A DNA stretch of 46,258 nucleotides from an uncultured Lactobacillus sp. (lineage in GTDB: Bacteria > Bacillota > Bacilli > Lactobacillales > Lactobacillaceae): NCBI GenBank assembly GCA_946477855.1, contig CAMKZU010000013.1, positions 1 through 46,258 of the forward strand, written 5' to 3'. A program made the translations under genes and the position numbers. Below the pieces are notes generated by a model, which was not told the DNA's origin, did not search any database, and saw nothing but the letters and a program-made list of their open reading frames with translations. Of this stretch, positions 25,847 through 34,140 are shown one piece after another. Numbering within the stretch: the stretch's first letter is position 1; each line of letters opens with the position of its first letter.

Positions 25847-25880
25847 CCTCATTCAAGTTTCTCTTTTAAATTTTAGTAAT

Positions 25881-26537
25881 CTATTTAAAAAAATCTTCCA
25901 TTAAGTTCAGTAATTTGAAGCTCTTAACGGCATAACTGTCATGCTTTTGTCTAGGCATAACCAAAAGCTGACCCTGAGGGATAATTTGGCTGTACCATCT
26001 AACGTGTTCAACTTTAACCCAGTCTTTTTCTCCCACAACACAATAGGTTGGAATTTTGATTGCCTTCAAGCTGTCGACTGACATAAAACTTTCTGACAGT
26101 TCTACCTTACTATCGCGGTTCATCCGCAAGAAACGCAGAAACCCTTCAGTCAGATAATGATATGACCTAATACCGTTGCCATTGACAAAGACACCGGCTA
26201 CCATCAATTTTTGAAACACAGTTTGATCTTGACTAGCAAGCATCATTGCCACCAAACCACCGGCATCAAAGCCAAAGCAATAGCACCCTCTGATATTTAC
26301 CTGATTAATAAAAGCAGACAGGTCTTCAACTTCTGTTTGATAGTGTTCTGCTGCTTCTCCCTGGCTCAATCCGTGCCCTCTCATGTCCAGTACATAAACA
26401 GTGTAATAAAGAGATAGCGGGGCAACAATCTGGTCAAACATGCCACCATCTAAATGGTGCCCATGCAGTAACAAAAGCGGGGCACCTTTACCTAATTTAC
26501 TATAATAAAGCTCATTACCATTAACTTTTACTCTCAT
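25881..26537 (-). CDS. Alpha/beta hydrolase with Asp at the nucleophile position
   Basis: This 218-residue alpha/beta hydrolase has an oxyanion loop at LLLHGHHLDGG, a core strand YVLDMRGHGLSQG (typical of lipases, dehalogenases and epoxide hydrolases), the elbow GFDAGG with D91 where most family members have Ser, an acid near EKDW and a His in RQKHDSY. An Asp nucleophile is known in haloalkane/haloacetate dehalogenases and epoxide hydrolases. Whether this protein uses it that way is not known. Its start overlaps the stop of the upstream glycosyltransferase gene (ATGA). Confidence 0.8.
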   Translation of the reverse strand: MRVKVNGNELYYSKLGKGAPLLLLHGHHLDGGMFDQIVAPLSLYYTVYVLDMRGHGLSQGEAAEHYQTEVEDLSAFINQVNIRGCYCFGFDAGGLVAMMLASQDQTVFQKLMVAGVFVNGNGIRSYHYLTEGFLRFLRMNRDSKVELSESFMSVDSLKAIKIPTYCVVGEKDWVKVEHVRWYSQIIPQGQLLVMPRQKHDSYAVKSFKLLNLMEDFFK

Positions 26538-27379
26538 CTCTGGTCTCTTTCACTAGCCTCTATTAACTTTTGTTCAGAACCATTTTCTTTTCTATGCTCT
26601 TGCCATAGACTACGGACAATAATTTTAGCAACAATATAATTTGCCTTAAAATTATCGGGTATCATTTTTAAGTTGAAGTGATGAACCATACTGTCTTTAC
26701 GCTGCCAATAATGGTAGATAGGAGTGCTATCGCAGTAAAAGCCCTCGGTCAGTGCCAAGTATTGTACGTTAAAAATCTGATCCTCCATAAAAGCTAAGTC
26801 TTTCATGAAATGTAAATGATTTTGCCGTACAACCGATAACTTATAGCCCTTGTTCCAAGTATAACCCTTTACTGGGGTAGCTAGGCAATGATTATCACAT
26901 AAAGAGCCAAAAGGATTACTGATTAACTGGTATGTTCGCGCTTTGCCTTTCATTCCCCGTACTTGTTTTTTAGTTACAGGAACTGAACCTTGTTTATTTT
27001 CATAATCAAGCCAAAAGCCACAAGAAACCATCGCTGCATCAGGATGATCATGAAACGCACGGACAAAAAAGGCAGTATAACCGGAATCAACCCAGTCGTC
27101 ACCATCATGAAATGTAAAATAAGGCGTATCAACGTTGGCAATGCCTACATTGCGGGCATCAGACAAGCCGCCATTATGTTTATTAATTATTTTAAAGTAA
27201 CGGAAGCGTTCACGATAGCTCTCAGCTATTTTTCTGGTATTATCCGTTGAACCGTCATTGACAATTAACAATTTGAAATTCGGATCATCTTGTTTAGCTA
27301 AATGCTCAAGAGCCCGAGTTAAATATTTTTCAACATTGTAAATTGGCATGATAACTGTTAATTCAGGTTGCTGAATCAT
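26534..27379 (-). CDS. Family 2 glycosyltransferase
   Basis: This 281-residue GT2 enzyme has a GT-A fold. It shows VIMPIYNVEKYLTRALE at the nucleotide-sugar start, VNDGSTDNT and the metal-binding FHDGDDWVDSG. The C-terminus has several Tyr/His segments and no membrane helix, so it is a soluble or peripheral transferase, probably for cell-wall polysaccharide or a similar glycan. It forms a two-gene operon with the overlapping hydrolase. The ATG follows AAAGGAGGGAACT. Confidence 0.88.
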   Translation of the reverse strand: MIQQPELTVIMPIYNVEKYLTRALEHLAKQDDPNFKLLIVNDGSTDNTRKIAESYRERFRYFKIINKHNGGLSDARNVGIANVDTPYFTFHDGDDWVDSGYTAFFVRAFHDHPDAAMVSCGFWLDYENKQGSVPVTKKQVRGMKGKARTYQLISNPFGSLCDNHCLATPVKGYTWNKGYKLSVVRQNHLHFMKDLAFMEDQIFNVQYLALTEGFYCDSTPIYHYWQRKDSMVHHFNLKMIPDNFKANYIVAKIIVRSLWQEHRKENGSEQKLIEASERDQR

Positions 27380-27517
27380 AGTTCCCTCCTTTACTTTTGT
27401 TATTATACCATCTTAAATCTTAAAAATAACGTAAACTAGGTGGTACATAACCATAATTTAAACTTTTGCTTTGAGTATTTAGTATAATTAGTTCATTCAA
27501 AAGGAGTTAATTATTAT

Positions 27518-28477
27518 ATGAAAAAAGCAAAAACTTTTTTAACTATTGTTACCATGTTATTTTTAAGTACAATTGTCTGCGGTGCCTTTGAACAGACGGT
27601 TAAAGCAGACGACTTACCTGTTATTTGTTTGGGAACATCCCTGACTGAAACTCAAAAAAGCGGTACTTTAAAAACGCTTAGCAATCCACTAAGCGGCAGC
27701 AGCTATCAAACTATGACTATCACAGGTGCCGATCTAGTGAAGTATCTCAACCCTTCTGGTGCTAATTTCACAACCCAATCGGGCGTATGGTCCAGTGCTA
27801 TGATCGAAAAAACAGCTGCAGGTAATGGTATTAACGTCCACATTCTTGATTATAACGGGCACAACAACATTACTACCATTACTGCCGACCAATATAAAAA
27901 TGCGGCTTTAACCGCCGGCATCTCTGATGCCAATATCTACGTTACCAGCGCTGTGCCGATTGACGGCTCTGGTGCTTTAGCCGGTGTTTACGCTGCTTAC
28001 AGTAAAACCGGCGAAAACTTAAACCAAAGTCAAGTTAATGCTGCTCAAGATGAAATGAACACTTTAAGCAAAATCACTAAAGAAAATAGGGATAAAGACG
28101 GCTATAGCGACGCCCAATTAAACAATGCCGTTGCCGGTGCCAAACAGGAAATGGGACAAATCGGCAACAACGTTTCCGATAGTCAAATTCATGACATTGT
28201 TACCAACCAAATCAACATCAACCATCTTGGTGACGTGATTAATAATAACCAGAAGCAACAGATTATTAACGTTCTCATTGAAGTACGCGACTCTGGTGCC
28301 TTAAAAAATCACAAATTCAAAGATCAGGCAGATGCACTTTCTAAAAACATTAAAAAGAATGCCAAAGGCATTTTTGATAAGATCAATACACCAGAAAACC
28401 GTAATTGGCTTGAACAGATTTGGCATAATATTACTGCATTCTTCAGCCACCTTTTCAGTGGCTTAATGGTTGCTTAA
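27518..28477 (+). CDS. DUF1002 secreted protein
   Basis: The 319-residue protein has a signal peptide (1-30, cleavage near VKA). The DUF1002 pattern is clear: LGTSLTETQKSGTLKTL, a Thr-rich middle with ITADQYKNAALTAGI and the strand YVTSAVPIDGSGALAGVY, then a helical C-terminal part ending HLFSGLMVA. Proteins of this family are exported in Firmicutes and have no known activity. The ATG has AAAGGAGTTAATTATTAT and a TATAAT box at 27483. It is convergent with rnhA. Confidence 0.85.
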   Translation: MKKAKTFLTIVTMLFLSTIVCGAFEQTVKADDLPVICLGTSLTETQKSGTLKTLSNPLSGSSYQTMTITGADLVKYLNPSGANFTTQSGVWSSAMIEKTAAGNGINVHILDYNGHNNITTITADQYKNAALTAGISDANIYVTSAVPIDGSGALAGVYAAYSKTGENLNQSQVNAAQDEMNTLSKITKENRDKDGYSDAQLNNAVAGAKQEMGQIGNNVSDSQIHDIVTNQININHLGDVINNNQKQQIINVLIEVRDSGALKNHKFKDQADALSKNIKKNAKGIFDKINTPENRNWLEQIWHNITAFFSHLFSGLMVA

Positions 28478-28487
28478 TACTAACTAA

Positions 28488-29285
28488 TTACATTTGATCC
28501 ATAAACTTATTTAAAGTTTGGTCAACAAATTCATTACCGCGATTATTAGCATGCCCTTTAGTCCATTCAAATTTGGTCTGAGTAAATTTACTTAATAGTT
28601 GGTCAAGTTCTTGCCAGCAGCTAAGATTGGCAATTGCTCCTGGAGTAGACTTGGTCCAGCCACGCTTTTTCCAACCTTTAAGCCAGCCTTTGGTGATTGG
28701 ATTTAAAACATACTGGGAATCAAGCACAAACAATAACGGCTTGTCGTTGAAGCCTAATTCCAGTAATTTTTTAAGGGCTTCAATCAGAGCTGTCAGTTCC
28801 ATTTTATTATTGGTGGCACCAAACTCACCATTTGAATTATAAGTTGACTTAGGCTGACCATTTTCTTGCCACTCAATTAAATAGGCCCAAGCCGCCTTGT
28901 CTGTTTGCCGCACATGACCACCCTTGAAATTGCCGGTATTGCGCGTGCCGCCATCAGTATAAATCGTGGCAAAATAGTTGTCCGCAGCTTTGCTTGTTGC
29001 CGCAGATTTTGGCGCCTGCTCGGAACTTGCAGCAGTTTCATTGCTACTATTAATTTTTCGGCTTTCTCTTTGGATCTTGGCAATTGCTTCTTGTAAAGTG
29101 TCTTCCCCTTTTTGAAAGACCTGATTAACTGTTTCTTTGTCCCAGTTTAAGTATTCTGTGGCGTCGGTTATTTGGGCAAAAGATTTAAACTCAGCACCAG
29201 AAAAACCATCAACTTGTTTTTTGGCTTCCTCCCACGTGCGATAAACGCCTGGTTGGCGGCCCTTTTTGACTGCGTAAAATTTCAT
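28488..29285 (-). CDS. rnhA: Ribonuclease HI with N-terminal viroplasmin-like domain
   Basis: This 265-residue ribonuclease HI degrades the RNA strand of RNA-DNA hybrids. The N-terminal 45 residues form the hybrid-binding (viroplasmin-like) domain seen in many Gram-positive RNases HI. A Ser/Ala-rich linker (about 75-105) precedes the catalytic domain. Catalytic residues are D111 (TDGGT), E163 (NNKMELTAL), D189 (VLDSQYVL) and D255 (NEFVDQ). The ATG at 29285 is chosen because GGGGAA lies just upstream; an earlier GTG is possible. It is convergent with the DUF1002 gene. Confidence 0.93.
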   Translation of the reverse strand: MKFYAVKKGRQPGVYRTWEEAKKQVDGFSGAEFKSFAQITDATEYLNWDKETVNQVFQKGEDTLQEAIAKIQRESRKINSSNETAASSEQAPKSAATSKAADNYFATIYTDGGTRNTGNFKGGHVRQTDKAAWAYLIEWQENGQPKSTYNSNGEFGATNNKMELTALIEALKKLLELGFNDKPLLFVLDSQYVLNPITKGWLKGWKKRGWTKSTPGAIANLSCWQELDQLLSKFTQTKFEWTKGHANNRGNEFVDQTLNKFMDQM

Positions 29286-29354
29286 ATGTTCCCCTATCAC
29301 TAAATTCTTCTGTCAATGCTAAAATAGAAGTAGTTCTATTTTTAAGGTGGTATT

Positions 29355-30287
29355 ATGTTCTTCAATACTAAAAAATACAAGGAAGAAGTGGAAAAAAACC
29401 ACAAACGTGATCTTGCACAAGAGCCCAGCAGGCTCAGTATGCTTTTTCTCGCTGCTTTGGCAACTTTTGCACCAACTCGTATTTTTTTGCGTTTACATAA
29501 AAAAAGAATTGAAGATAACGCCACCATTGAACCAAAAAAAGGTGACTTTGAACAAGTACCGATAATTTATTTTCATGGCTTTCGTGGTGGTGACTATACC
29601 ACCAAGGTAATGGTTCAGCAGGCTCTGATAGATAAAGGAACTTCGAAGTATCTCAAAGTAACTACTGACTTGCTGGGTAACTTCAAGCTCGAAGGTACCT
29701 GGACAGGTGATCGAAATCCCATTGTACAAGTTGTTTTTCGCCAGCGCCTCGTTGGCGTTTATGCGATTGATTACTACTTGCGTTTTACATTACCCTTCTT
29801 AGCTCAAAGGTACCATTTTTCTCACTATTCGGCAATTGCACACTCTCTTGCCTGTCCCTGCATCGTACGCACAGAGATGCGTAAATCCCGTAAAAAGCAG
29901 TTCCCTCATTTGGTCAAATGTGCTTTTATCGCTGGTCCCTTTGACGGGGTAGTTTACTTAGGAGACATTCCTAACGTTAATGCCTTTAACCAAAAGGGTC
30001 GTCCAGCTGTAGTTAACTTGCACTACCTGTATCTTTTGCTCAGACGCAAACGATTTAATCCCAATATTTCAGTGCTAAACATTTATGGCAATGTTTTAGA
30101 CAACACCAACAGCGATAAATTTATTTCCGTGACTTCTGCTAAAAGCATCCGCTACGTTTTAGCACCTTATGCCAAATCTTATCATGAAGTTGAGATTCGC
30201 GGTAAAAAGTACGCAGAACACAGCTGGATGCATGATAATCCCTTTGTTATCGACATTATTGATAAATTTATTGGTCTTAAAAAGTAA
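29355..30287 (+). CDS. DUF915 alpha/beta hydrolase
   Basis: The 310-residue protein has one hydrophobic patch near the N-terminus (about 28-46), perhaps a membrane anchor. An alpha/beta hydrolase domain follows, with YFHGFRGGDY, a nucleophile-like AIAHSLACP (the usual GxSxG is altered to AHSLA) and a C-terminal EHSWMHDNPF with the His. DUF915 proteins are common in lactobacilli and have no settled function. It lies 23 bases before the cardiolipin synthase gene and is probably co-transcribed. The ATG follows AAGGTGGT. Confidence 0.82.
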   Translation: MFFNTKKYKEEVEKNHKRDLAQEPSRLSMLFLAALATFAPTRIFLRLHKKRIEDNATIEPKKGDFEQVPIIYFHGFRGGDYTTKVMVQQALIDKGTSKYLKVTTDLLGNFKLEGTWTGDRNPIVQVVFRQRLVGVYAIDYYLRFTLPFLAQRYHFSHYSAIAHSLACPCIVRTEMRKSRKKQFPHLVKCAFIAGPFDGVVYLGDIPNVNAFNQKGRPAVVNLHYLYLLLRRKRFNPNISVLNIYGNVLDNTNSDKFISVTSAKSIRYVLAPYAKSYHEVEIRGKKYAEHSWMHDNPFVIDIIDKFIGLKK

Positions 30288-30310
30288 TTTGATTTTTGGA
30301 GGAAATAAGT

Positions 30311-31768
30311 GTGATTCTGCTCCGTGACATAGGACGCATCATCATTATTACTAATACTATCTTAGCCTTCTACATCGTCTTTCACAGAAGGCGCTCTGTT
30401 TCAACAACTTGGGCTTGGTTGATTATCCTGCTGGTTTTTCCAGTTTTAGGAATGATTATTTACGGTTTTTTCGGGCGGGGAATTTCGCAGGAAAATATTT
30501 TTGCGATTAACAAACAGCACCACATTGGTCTGCGCAACGTTCAAAAGTCCATTACTGCGGCCCCCAAAAAGATCAGCACCTCTGACACCTCTAATAAGGC
30601 CAAGATGGTAGTACATTTTTTTGACCATGATGGTGAATCACCTTTAAGTAAAAACAATCACGTTAAGCTCTACACCGATGGTGAAATCATGTTTCACGAC
30701 ATGATGCGTGATATTAAAAACGCCAAGCAATCGGTGAACGTGGAGTTTTACACTTTTTATAATGATGAAATTGGCAATGACTTTCTTGATTTACTAATTA
30801 AAAAAGCCCAAGAAGGTGTATCTGTGCGCTTGCTCTATGATGCTTGGGGTTCTATGGGAGCAACCAAAGCCTGGTTTGACCAATTAAGAAAAGCAGGCGG
30901 CGTTGTGCTACCCTTTATTACCTCGCGCAACATGATTACACGGTACCGGATTAACTACCACCTGCACCGTAAAATTGTCGTAGTAGACGGTAAAACCTCT
31001 TGGACTGGCGGCTTTAATATCGGTGATCAGTATTTAAGCAGAAAAAAGAAATTTGGCTACTGGCGTGATAGTCAAGTCAGAATTGTTGGTTCAGCGTCAT
31101 TATTACTGCAAGAACGTTTTGTCATGGATTGGAATGCCTCTATTCAGAAAGAAAACCAAGTAATCACATTTAACACTATTCTGTTCCCAAATTTGGATGA
31201 AAACGACATTCATCGTGGTGACGTGGCAACCCAAATAGTTTCAGACGGGCCAGACAGTTATAATGCAAATATGCGCAATGGGATTATGCGGCTCATGTCG
31301 CTAGCTAAAAAAAGGGTTTGGATTCAAACGCCCTACCTAATTCCAGACGATGCGATGTTTGCGACTTTACAGACCATTGCGCGCTCAGGAGTAGATCTCA
31401 GAATTATGATTCCTTGTAAACCGGATCACCCCTTCATTTACCGGGCAACGCAGTGGTACGCTAACGAACTATCCCGTTATGGTATCAAAATTTACATTTA
31501 TAACAAGGGATTTATCCATGCCAAAACCATAGTAGTTGACGATACTTTCTCTACGGTCGGATCTATGAACCAAGATTACCGCTCATACGATCTCAATTTT
31601 GAAGATGTTGCCGTTTTTTATGATAAAAATTTCACACTTGAGGTTGCCAAATCATTTGAAGATGATATGAAAGTTTCATCACTACTAACCCCAGAAGATA
31701 TTGCCAAACAAGGTCGCTGGCTTAAGATTTTGCAGAGCTTTTCACGGATGCTCTCACCAATTTTATAG
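30311..31768 (+). CDS. cls: Cardiolipin synthase
   Basis: This 485-residue membrane-bound phospholipase D-family enzyme joins two phosphatidylglycerols to cardiolipin. Two N-terminal transmembrane helices (about 8-24 and 34-55) precede the catalytic domain. The two HKD motifs are complete: H219/K221/D226 (HLHRKIVVVDG) and H403/K405/D410 (IHAKTIVVDD). The start is GTG at 30311 because GGAGGA is seven bases upstream; an earlier TTG would place the ribosome site inside the gene. A terminator follows. Confidence 0.93.
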   Translation: MILLRDIGRIIIITNTILAFYIVFHRRRSVSTTWAWLIILLVFPVLGMIIYGFFGRGISQENIFAINKQHHIGLRNVQKSITAAPKKISTSDTSNKAKMVVHFFDHDGESPLSKNNHVKLYTDGEIMFHDMMRDIKNAKQSVNVEFYTFYNDEIGNDFLDLLIKKAQEGVSVRLLYDAWGSMGATKAWFDQLRKAGGVVLPFITSRNMITRYRINYHLHRKIVVVDGKTSWTGGFNIGDQYLSRKKKFGYWRDSQVRIVGSASLLLQERFVMDWNASIQKENQVITFNTILFPNLDENDIHRGDVATQIVSDGPDSYNANMRNGIMRLMSLAKKRVWIQTPYLIPDDAMFATLQTIARSGVDLRIMIPCKPDHPFIYRATQWYANELSRYGIKIYIYNKGFIHAKTIVVDDTFSTVGSMNQDYRSYDLNFEDVAVFYDKNFTLEVAKSFEDDMKVSSLLTPEDIAKQGRWLKILQSFSRMLSPIL

Positions 31769-31773
31769 TAAGC

Positions 31774-31802
31774 AAAAAGCCTTCCATTCAGGGAAGGCTT
31801 TT
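31774..31802 (+). terminator. Terminator of cls
   Basis: AAAAGCCTTCC pairs with GGAAGGCTTTT around a short loop directly after the cls stop. Confidence 0.85.
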
Positions 31803-31820
31803 AAAGTACAAATTTTTTAT

Positions 31821-32037
31821 TTATTCAGCAAAGTGATAAACAGTTTCAACCGGATAGCGAATTGTCCTTGCTAAAGTTGCTTCAGTTTCATTACTCTTGT
31901 CAATAGCAACCAGTTGACGCTATGATCGTTTCGGCAAACATTTCTTTAAATTCTGAGCGCGGGATTTTGACCGTCTTATCAAAGTTCCGGACCGAATGAC
32001 GATTTTGAACAACATCATTAAAATCATTATTGCGCAT
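31821..32037 (-). pseudogene. Nitroreductase-family gene remnant, internally deleted
   Basis: From an ATG at 32037 the minus strand reads MRNNDFNDVVQNRHSVRNFD and on to EFKEMFAETI, the start of a nitroreductase-family FMN protein (the NRHSVRNF motif binds FMN). It then hits a stop in frame. In another frame the sequence ends as QLVAIDKSNETEATLARTIR, then YPVETVYHFAE and TAA at 31821, like a C-terminus of the same family. About 130 central residues are missing and the frame is broken, so no full enzyme can be made. Confidence 0.75.
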
Positions 32038-32163
32038 AGAAGTCGCACTTTCTTAACTAAATTAAGCTTTTCTTTTGTTACATATTTCACAATATTTTTA
32101 CCATTTTTAGCAGTATAATAATACTAAAATACTAAAATTTAGTTTGTATGAGAGGCTTAAAAG

Positions 32164-32463
32164 ATGAAAAAATTGGTCAGAGACAAAATTCCAGAATTTG
32201 CACATTATGCGACTTATCGTGAACTGGCACCTGCAGAAATTGAGCCGGCTTTAAAGCAAAAATTAATTGAAGAAACTAATGAAGTTCTGGCTGCCAAAAC
32301 CGAAGAAAACCTTGTTGAAGAACTGGGTGATGTTTATGAGGTAATCTTAGCTTACCTTAAATTCAAAAATGTTGACCAAGAAACCTTTTTAAAGCAAGTT
32401 AATAAGAAACGTGCTCTTAAAGGCGGCTTCAGTAAATTTTTGGAAATGAACTGGGAAGAATAA
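32164..32463 (+). CDS. MazG-like nucleotide pyrophosphohydrolase
   Basis: This 99-residue all-alpha NTP pyrophosphohydrolase starts with KLVRDKIPEF, a typical opening of this subgroup. It has the metal-binding pattern EETNEV (residues 40-45) and EELGDVYEV (about 55-63), which fits the ExxE...ExxD motif. It should hydrolyse non-canonical NTPs as a housecleaning enzyme. The ATG follows GAGAGGCTTAAAAG. A TATAAT-like element lies upstream near 32115. It is a single gene. Confidence 0.85.
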   Translation: MKKLVRDKIPEFAHYATYRELAPAEIEPALKQKLIEETNEVLAAKTEENLVEELGDVYEVILAYLKFKNVDQETFLKQVNKKRALKGGFSKFLEMNWEE

Positions 32464-32476
32464 TTTGCCATCAAAA

Positions 32477-32501
32477 AAGACCACGCTAGCCGCGTGATCT
32501 T
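32477..32501. terminator. Weak hairpin between convergent genes
   Basis: AAGA and CACGC pair with GCGTG and TCTT around a TAGC loop with one mismatch, between the MazG-like gene and the following convergent gene. Confidence 0.5.
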
Positions 32502-32976
32502 AAAAGATATCCTGTACTTCAATGCGGATATCATGATGAATATGATTTTTTAGTGCTTCAATAATTTGAGCTACACCATAAGAAAAGCGTAAATAATATT
32601 GTTTATTCTTCTGGGTGGTCAAGATACAAATTACCTGTTTTTTATTAGGATTAGGTACTTTGATTAAAGTCACCATTACCACATCCGCGTATGAAATGGT
32701 GCGGCGAAAGTAGCCCGACACAACAGCCCTTTTGGGAGCGAACCCCGTAAAGCCGTCTATAATTCCAATCATTAAAAAGATAGCTAAAAAGAAACTCAGT
32801 CCCGGATCACTTTTTTCAATCAGTTGCCAAGTAAAGCCAATCCAAATAAAAATTATTGCCCAAATAATTGAAGAGGAGCGATAATGCCCTTTTAAATCAA
32901 TGTTTGCCTGCCAGTACCAACTATAGCAAGTATAGCCTAAAAGCAGAGCATCTAAAATAAGATAAAAAATTACCAT
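32500..32976 (-). CDS. Membrane protein with C-terminal soluble domain, unknown
   Basis: The 158-residue protein has about three hydrophobic helices (3-20, 35-55, 60-82). A soluble beta-rich tail (about 95-158) starts GYFRRTISYADVVMVTL, the layout of a small PH-like domain. I do not assign a function. The ATG at 32976 follows GTGAGGAGAATTCT; an ATG ten codons earlier is less likely, since that ribosome site would be internal. Confidence 0.65.
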   Translation of the reverse strand: MVIFYLILDALLLGYTCYSWYWQANIDLKGHYRSSSIIWAIIFIWIGFTWQLIEKSDPGLSFFLAIFLMIGIIDGFTGFAPKRAVVSGYFRRTISYADVVMVTLIKVPNPNKKQVICILTTQKNKQYYLRFSYGVAQIIEALKNHIHHDIRIEVQDIF

Positions 32977-33100
32977 AGAATTCTCCTCACATTTGTTCAT
33001 TCTCATTATAACAGACTGGGGCGTTTTGGTTGGATAAAGTAAATGTAACTACATAGTTTTTTAAAATTAATTCAGCAAATTATTTCATAGCTATCTCTTA

Positions 33101-33141
33101 AAAGCTTAAAGCCCGCTAAATAAGCGGCTCTAAGCTTTTTT
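33101..33141 (-). terminator. Terminator of the second DeoR regulator
   Basis: AAAGCTTA and CCGCT pair with AGCGG and TAAGCTTT in two stacked stems. The hairpin overlaps the regulator stop codon and is followed by T-rich sequence on the minus strand. Confidence 0.7.
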
Positions 33142-33891
33142 TATTTGATCAACTTCAATATGCTTTTTAGCAAATTGAGCTAAAAGTTCTTCATCTTGAG
33201 AATCGGTAATTAATTGATCAATTTTGTCTGCGGCACAACAAATAAAATTGCTGTACAAGCCCAACTTATCACTAGTAGCCAAGGCAATAACGTTATCAGC
33301 AACATCAATCATTTTCTTTTTGACCTGCGCTTCTTGTTGACTATGAAAAGATACGCCGTTATCAGGATCCAAATTATGAATGCCGATGACATAGGTATCA
33401 ATTCTAAACGTCCTCAAGGCATCAAGTGCTTCTACTCCCAAACTGACAGCTGCCCTTTTGGCAAAAATACCGCCCAAAGTAATGATATTAACATTTCTTT
33501 TATTTGATAGCTGAATTGCTACATAAGGCGAGTTGGTAATAAACGTAGCAGCAAAATTTTCGGGTATAGCTTGTGCTAAATAATAATTAGTTGTACTGCC
33601 ATCAATTAATATAACCGTGTCTTCACGCAAAAAAGACAAGGCTTTTTGAGCCAACTGCTTTTTAATCTCGGTTTTAATCGTTAAGCGCTGTTCAAAAGTA
33701 GTTACAGGAGGTCCTATGCGGATGGCTCCATTATAAATTCTTTTAATTAGCCCCTTTTGGTCCAGCTCCCGCAGATCGCGGCGGATAGTATCTTCTGAGC
33801 AGTTAAACTTAGCCACCAATTCAGCTGTAGTAACGTGTTTGTGAAAATTAATTGCCTGAATAATCAGATTTTGGCGCTCTTTTTTTAACAT
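33130..33891 (-). CDS. DeoR/GlpR-family regulator of the mannitol-type operon
   Basis: The 253-residue regulator has an N-terminal HTH (about 5-57: AELVAKFNCSEDTIRRDLREL) and a DeoR sensor domain (about 75-235) with DGSTTNYYLAQAIP and GGIFAKRAAVSLG. Such repressors are released by a sugar phosphate. It is divergent from the SDR-PTS-MtlD operon across about 250 bases with two palindromic operator candidates and a cre site, so it most likely controls that operon. The ATG has a weak GGGATG site. Confidence 0.88.
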   Translation of the reverse strand: MLKKERQNLIIQAINFHKHVTTAELVAKFNCSEDTIRRDLRELDQKGLIKRIYNGAIRIGPPVTTFEQRLTIKTEIKKQLAQKALSFLREDTVILIDGSTTNYYLAQAIPENFAATFITNSPYVAIQLSNKRNVNIITLGGIFAKRAAVSLGVEALDALRTFRIDTYVIGIHNLDPDNGVSFHSQQEAQVKKKMIDVADNVIALATSDKLGLYSNFICCAADKIDQLITDSQDEELLAQFAKKHIEVDQIKKA

Positions 33892-34000
33892 TAGGCATCC
33901 CTAGTTTACGTTTAACGTGTTTATCTTCACTAATTTTAACATATTTTCTTTTTACTAACTTGTTTCAATTTTAGCAGCAAAAATGAGCTTTTTTCAGCAC

Positions 34001-34061
34001 ATTTTTGCATATTTATGCAATTTATTTGAACAAACATGCAAAAATATATTGATTTTTGCAT
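34001..34061. promoter_or_regulatory. Two palindromic operators of the mannitol-type operon
   Basis: TTGCATA-TT-TATGCAA at 34005-34020 is a perfect palindrome. ATGCAAAAAT (34036-34045) and ATTTTTGCAT (34052-34061) form a second one with a 6-base spacer that overlaps the -35 box. Both use the same TTGCAT half-site, as expected for binding by the divergent DeoR protein. Confidence 0.6.
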
Positions 34062-34077
34062 AAATCGCATATAGAAT
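34049..34077 (+). promoter_or_regulatory. Promoter of the mannitol-type operon
   Basis: The -35 box TTGATT is at 34049-34054 and the -10 box TAGAAT at 34072-34077, with a 17-base spacer. The second palindrome covers the -35 box, which would allow repression. Confidence 0.65.
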
Positions 34078-34089
34078 ACAGGTGGTTAA

Positions 34090-34103
34090 TGAAAGCGGTA
34101 TCT
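34090..34103 (+). promoter_or_regulatory. cre site for CcpA
   Basis: TGAAAGCGGTATCT differs from the cre consensus TGWAARCGYTWNCW at one position. It lies just downstream of the -10 box, a repressing position. Confidence 0.65.
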
Positions 34104-34140
34104 ATTTTGACCGCAATATATAGAAAAGGAGATACAGATT

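Noticed and set aside
31769-32163. A new small gene in the gap after cls
   Set aside because: The only readable codons are the two ends of a nitroreductase in different frames, so it is listed as a pseudogene.
33961-34080. A CRISPR-like or satellite repeat
   Set aside because: The TTGCAT repeats are few, inverted, unevenly spaced and lie on a promoter; operators explain them better.
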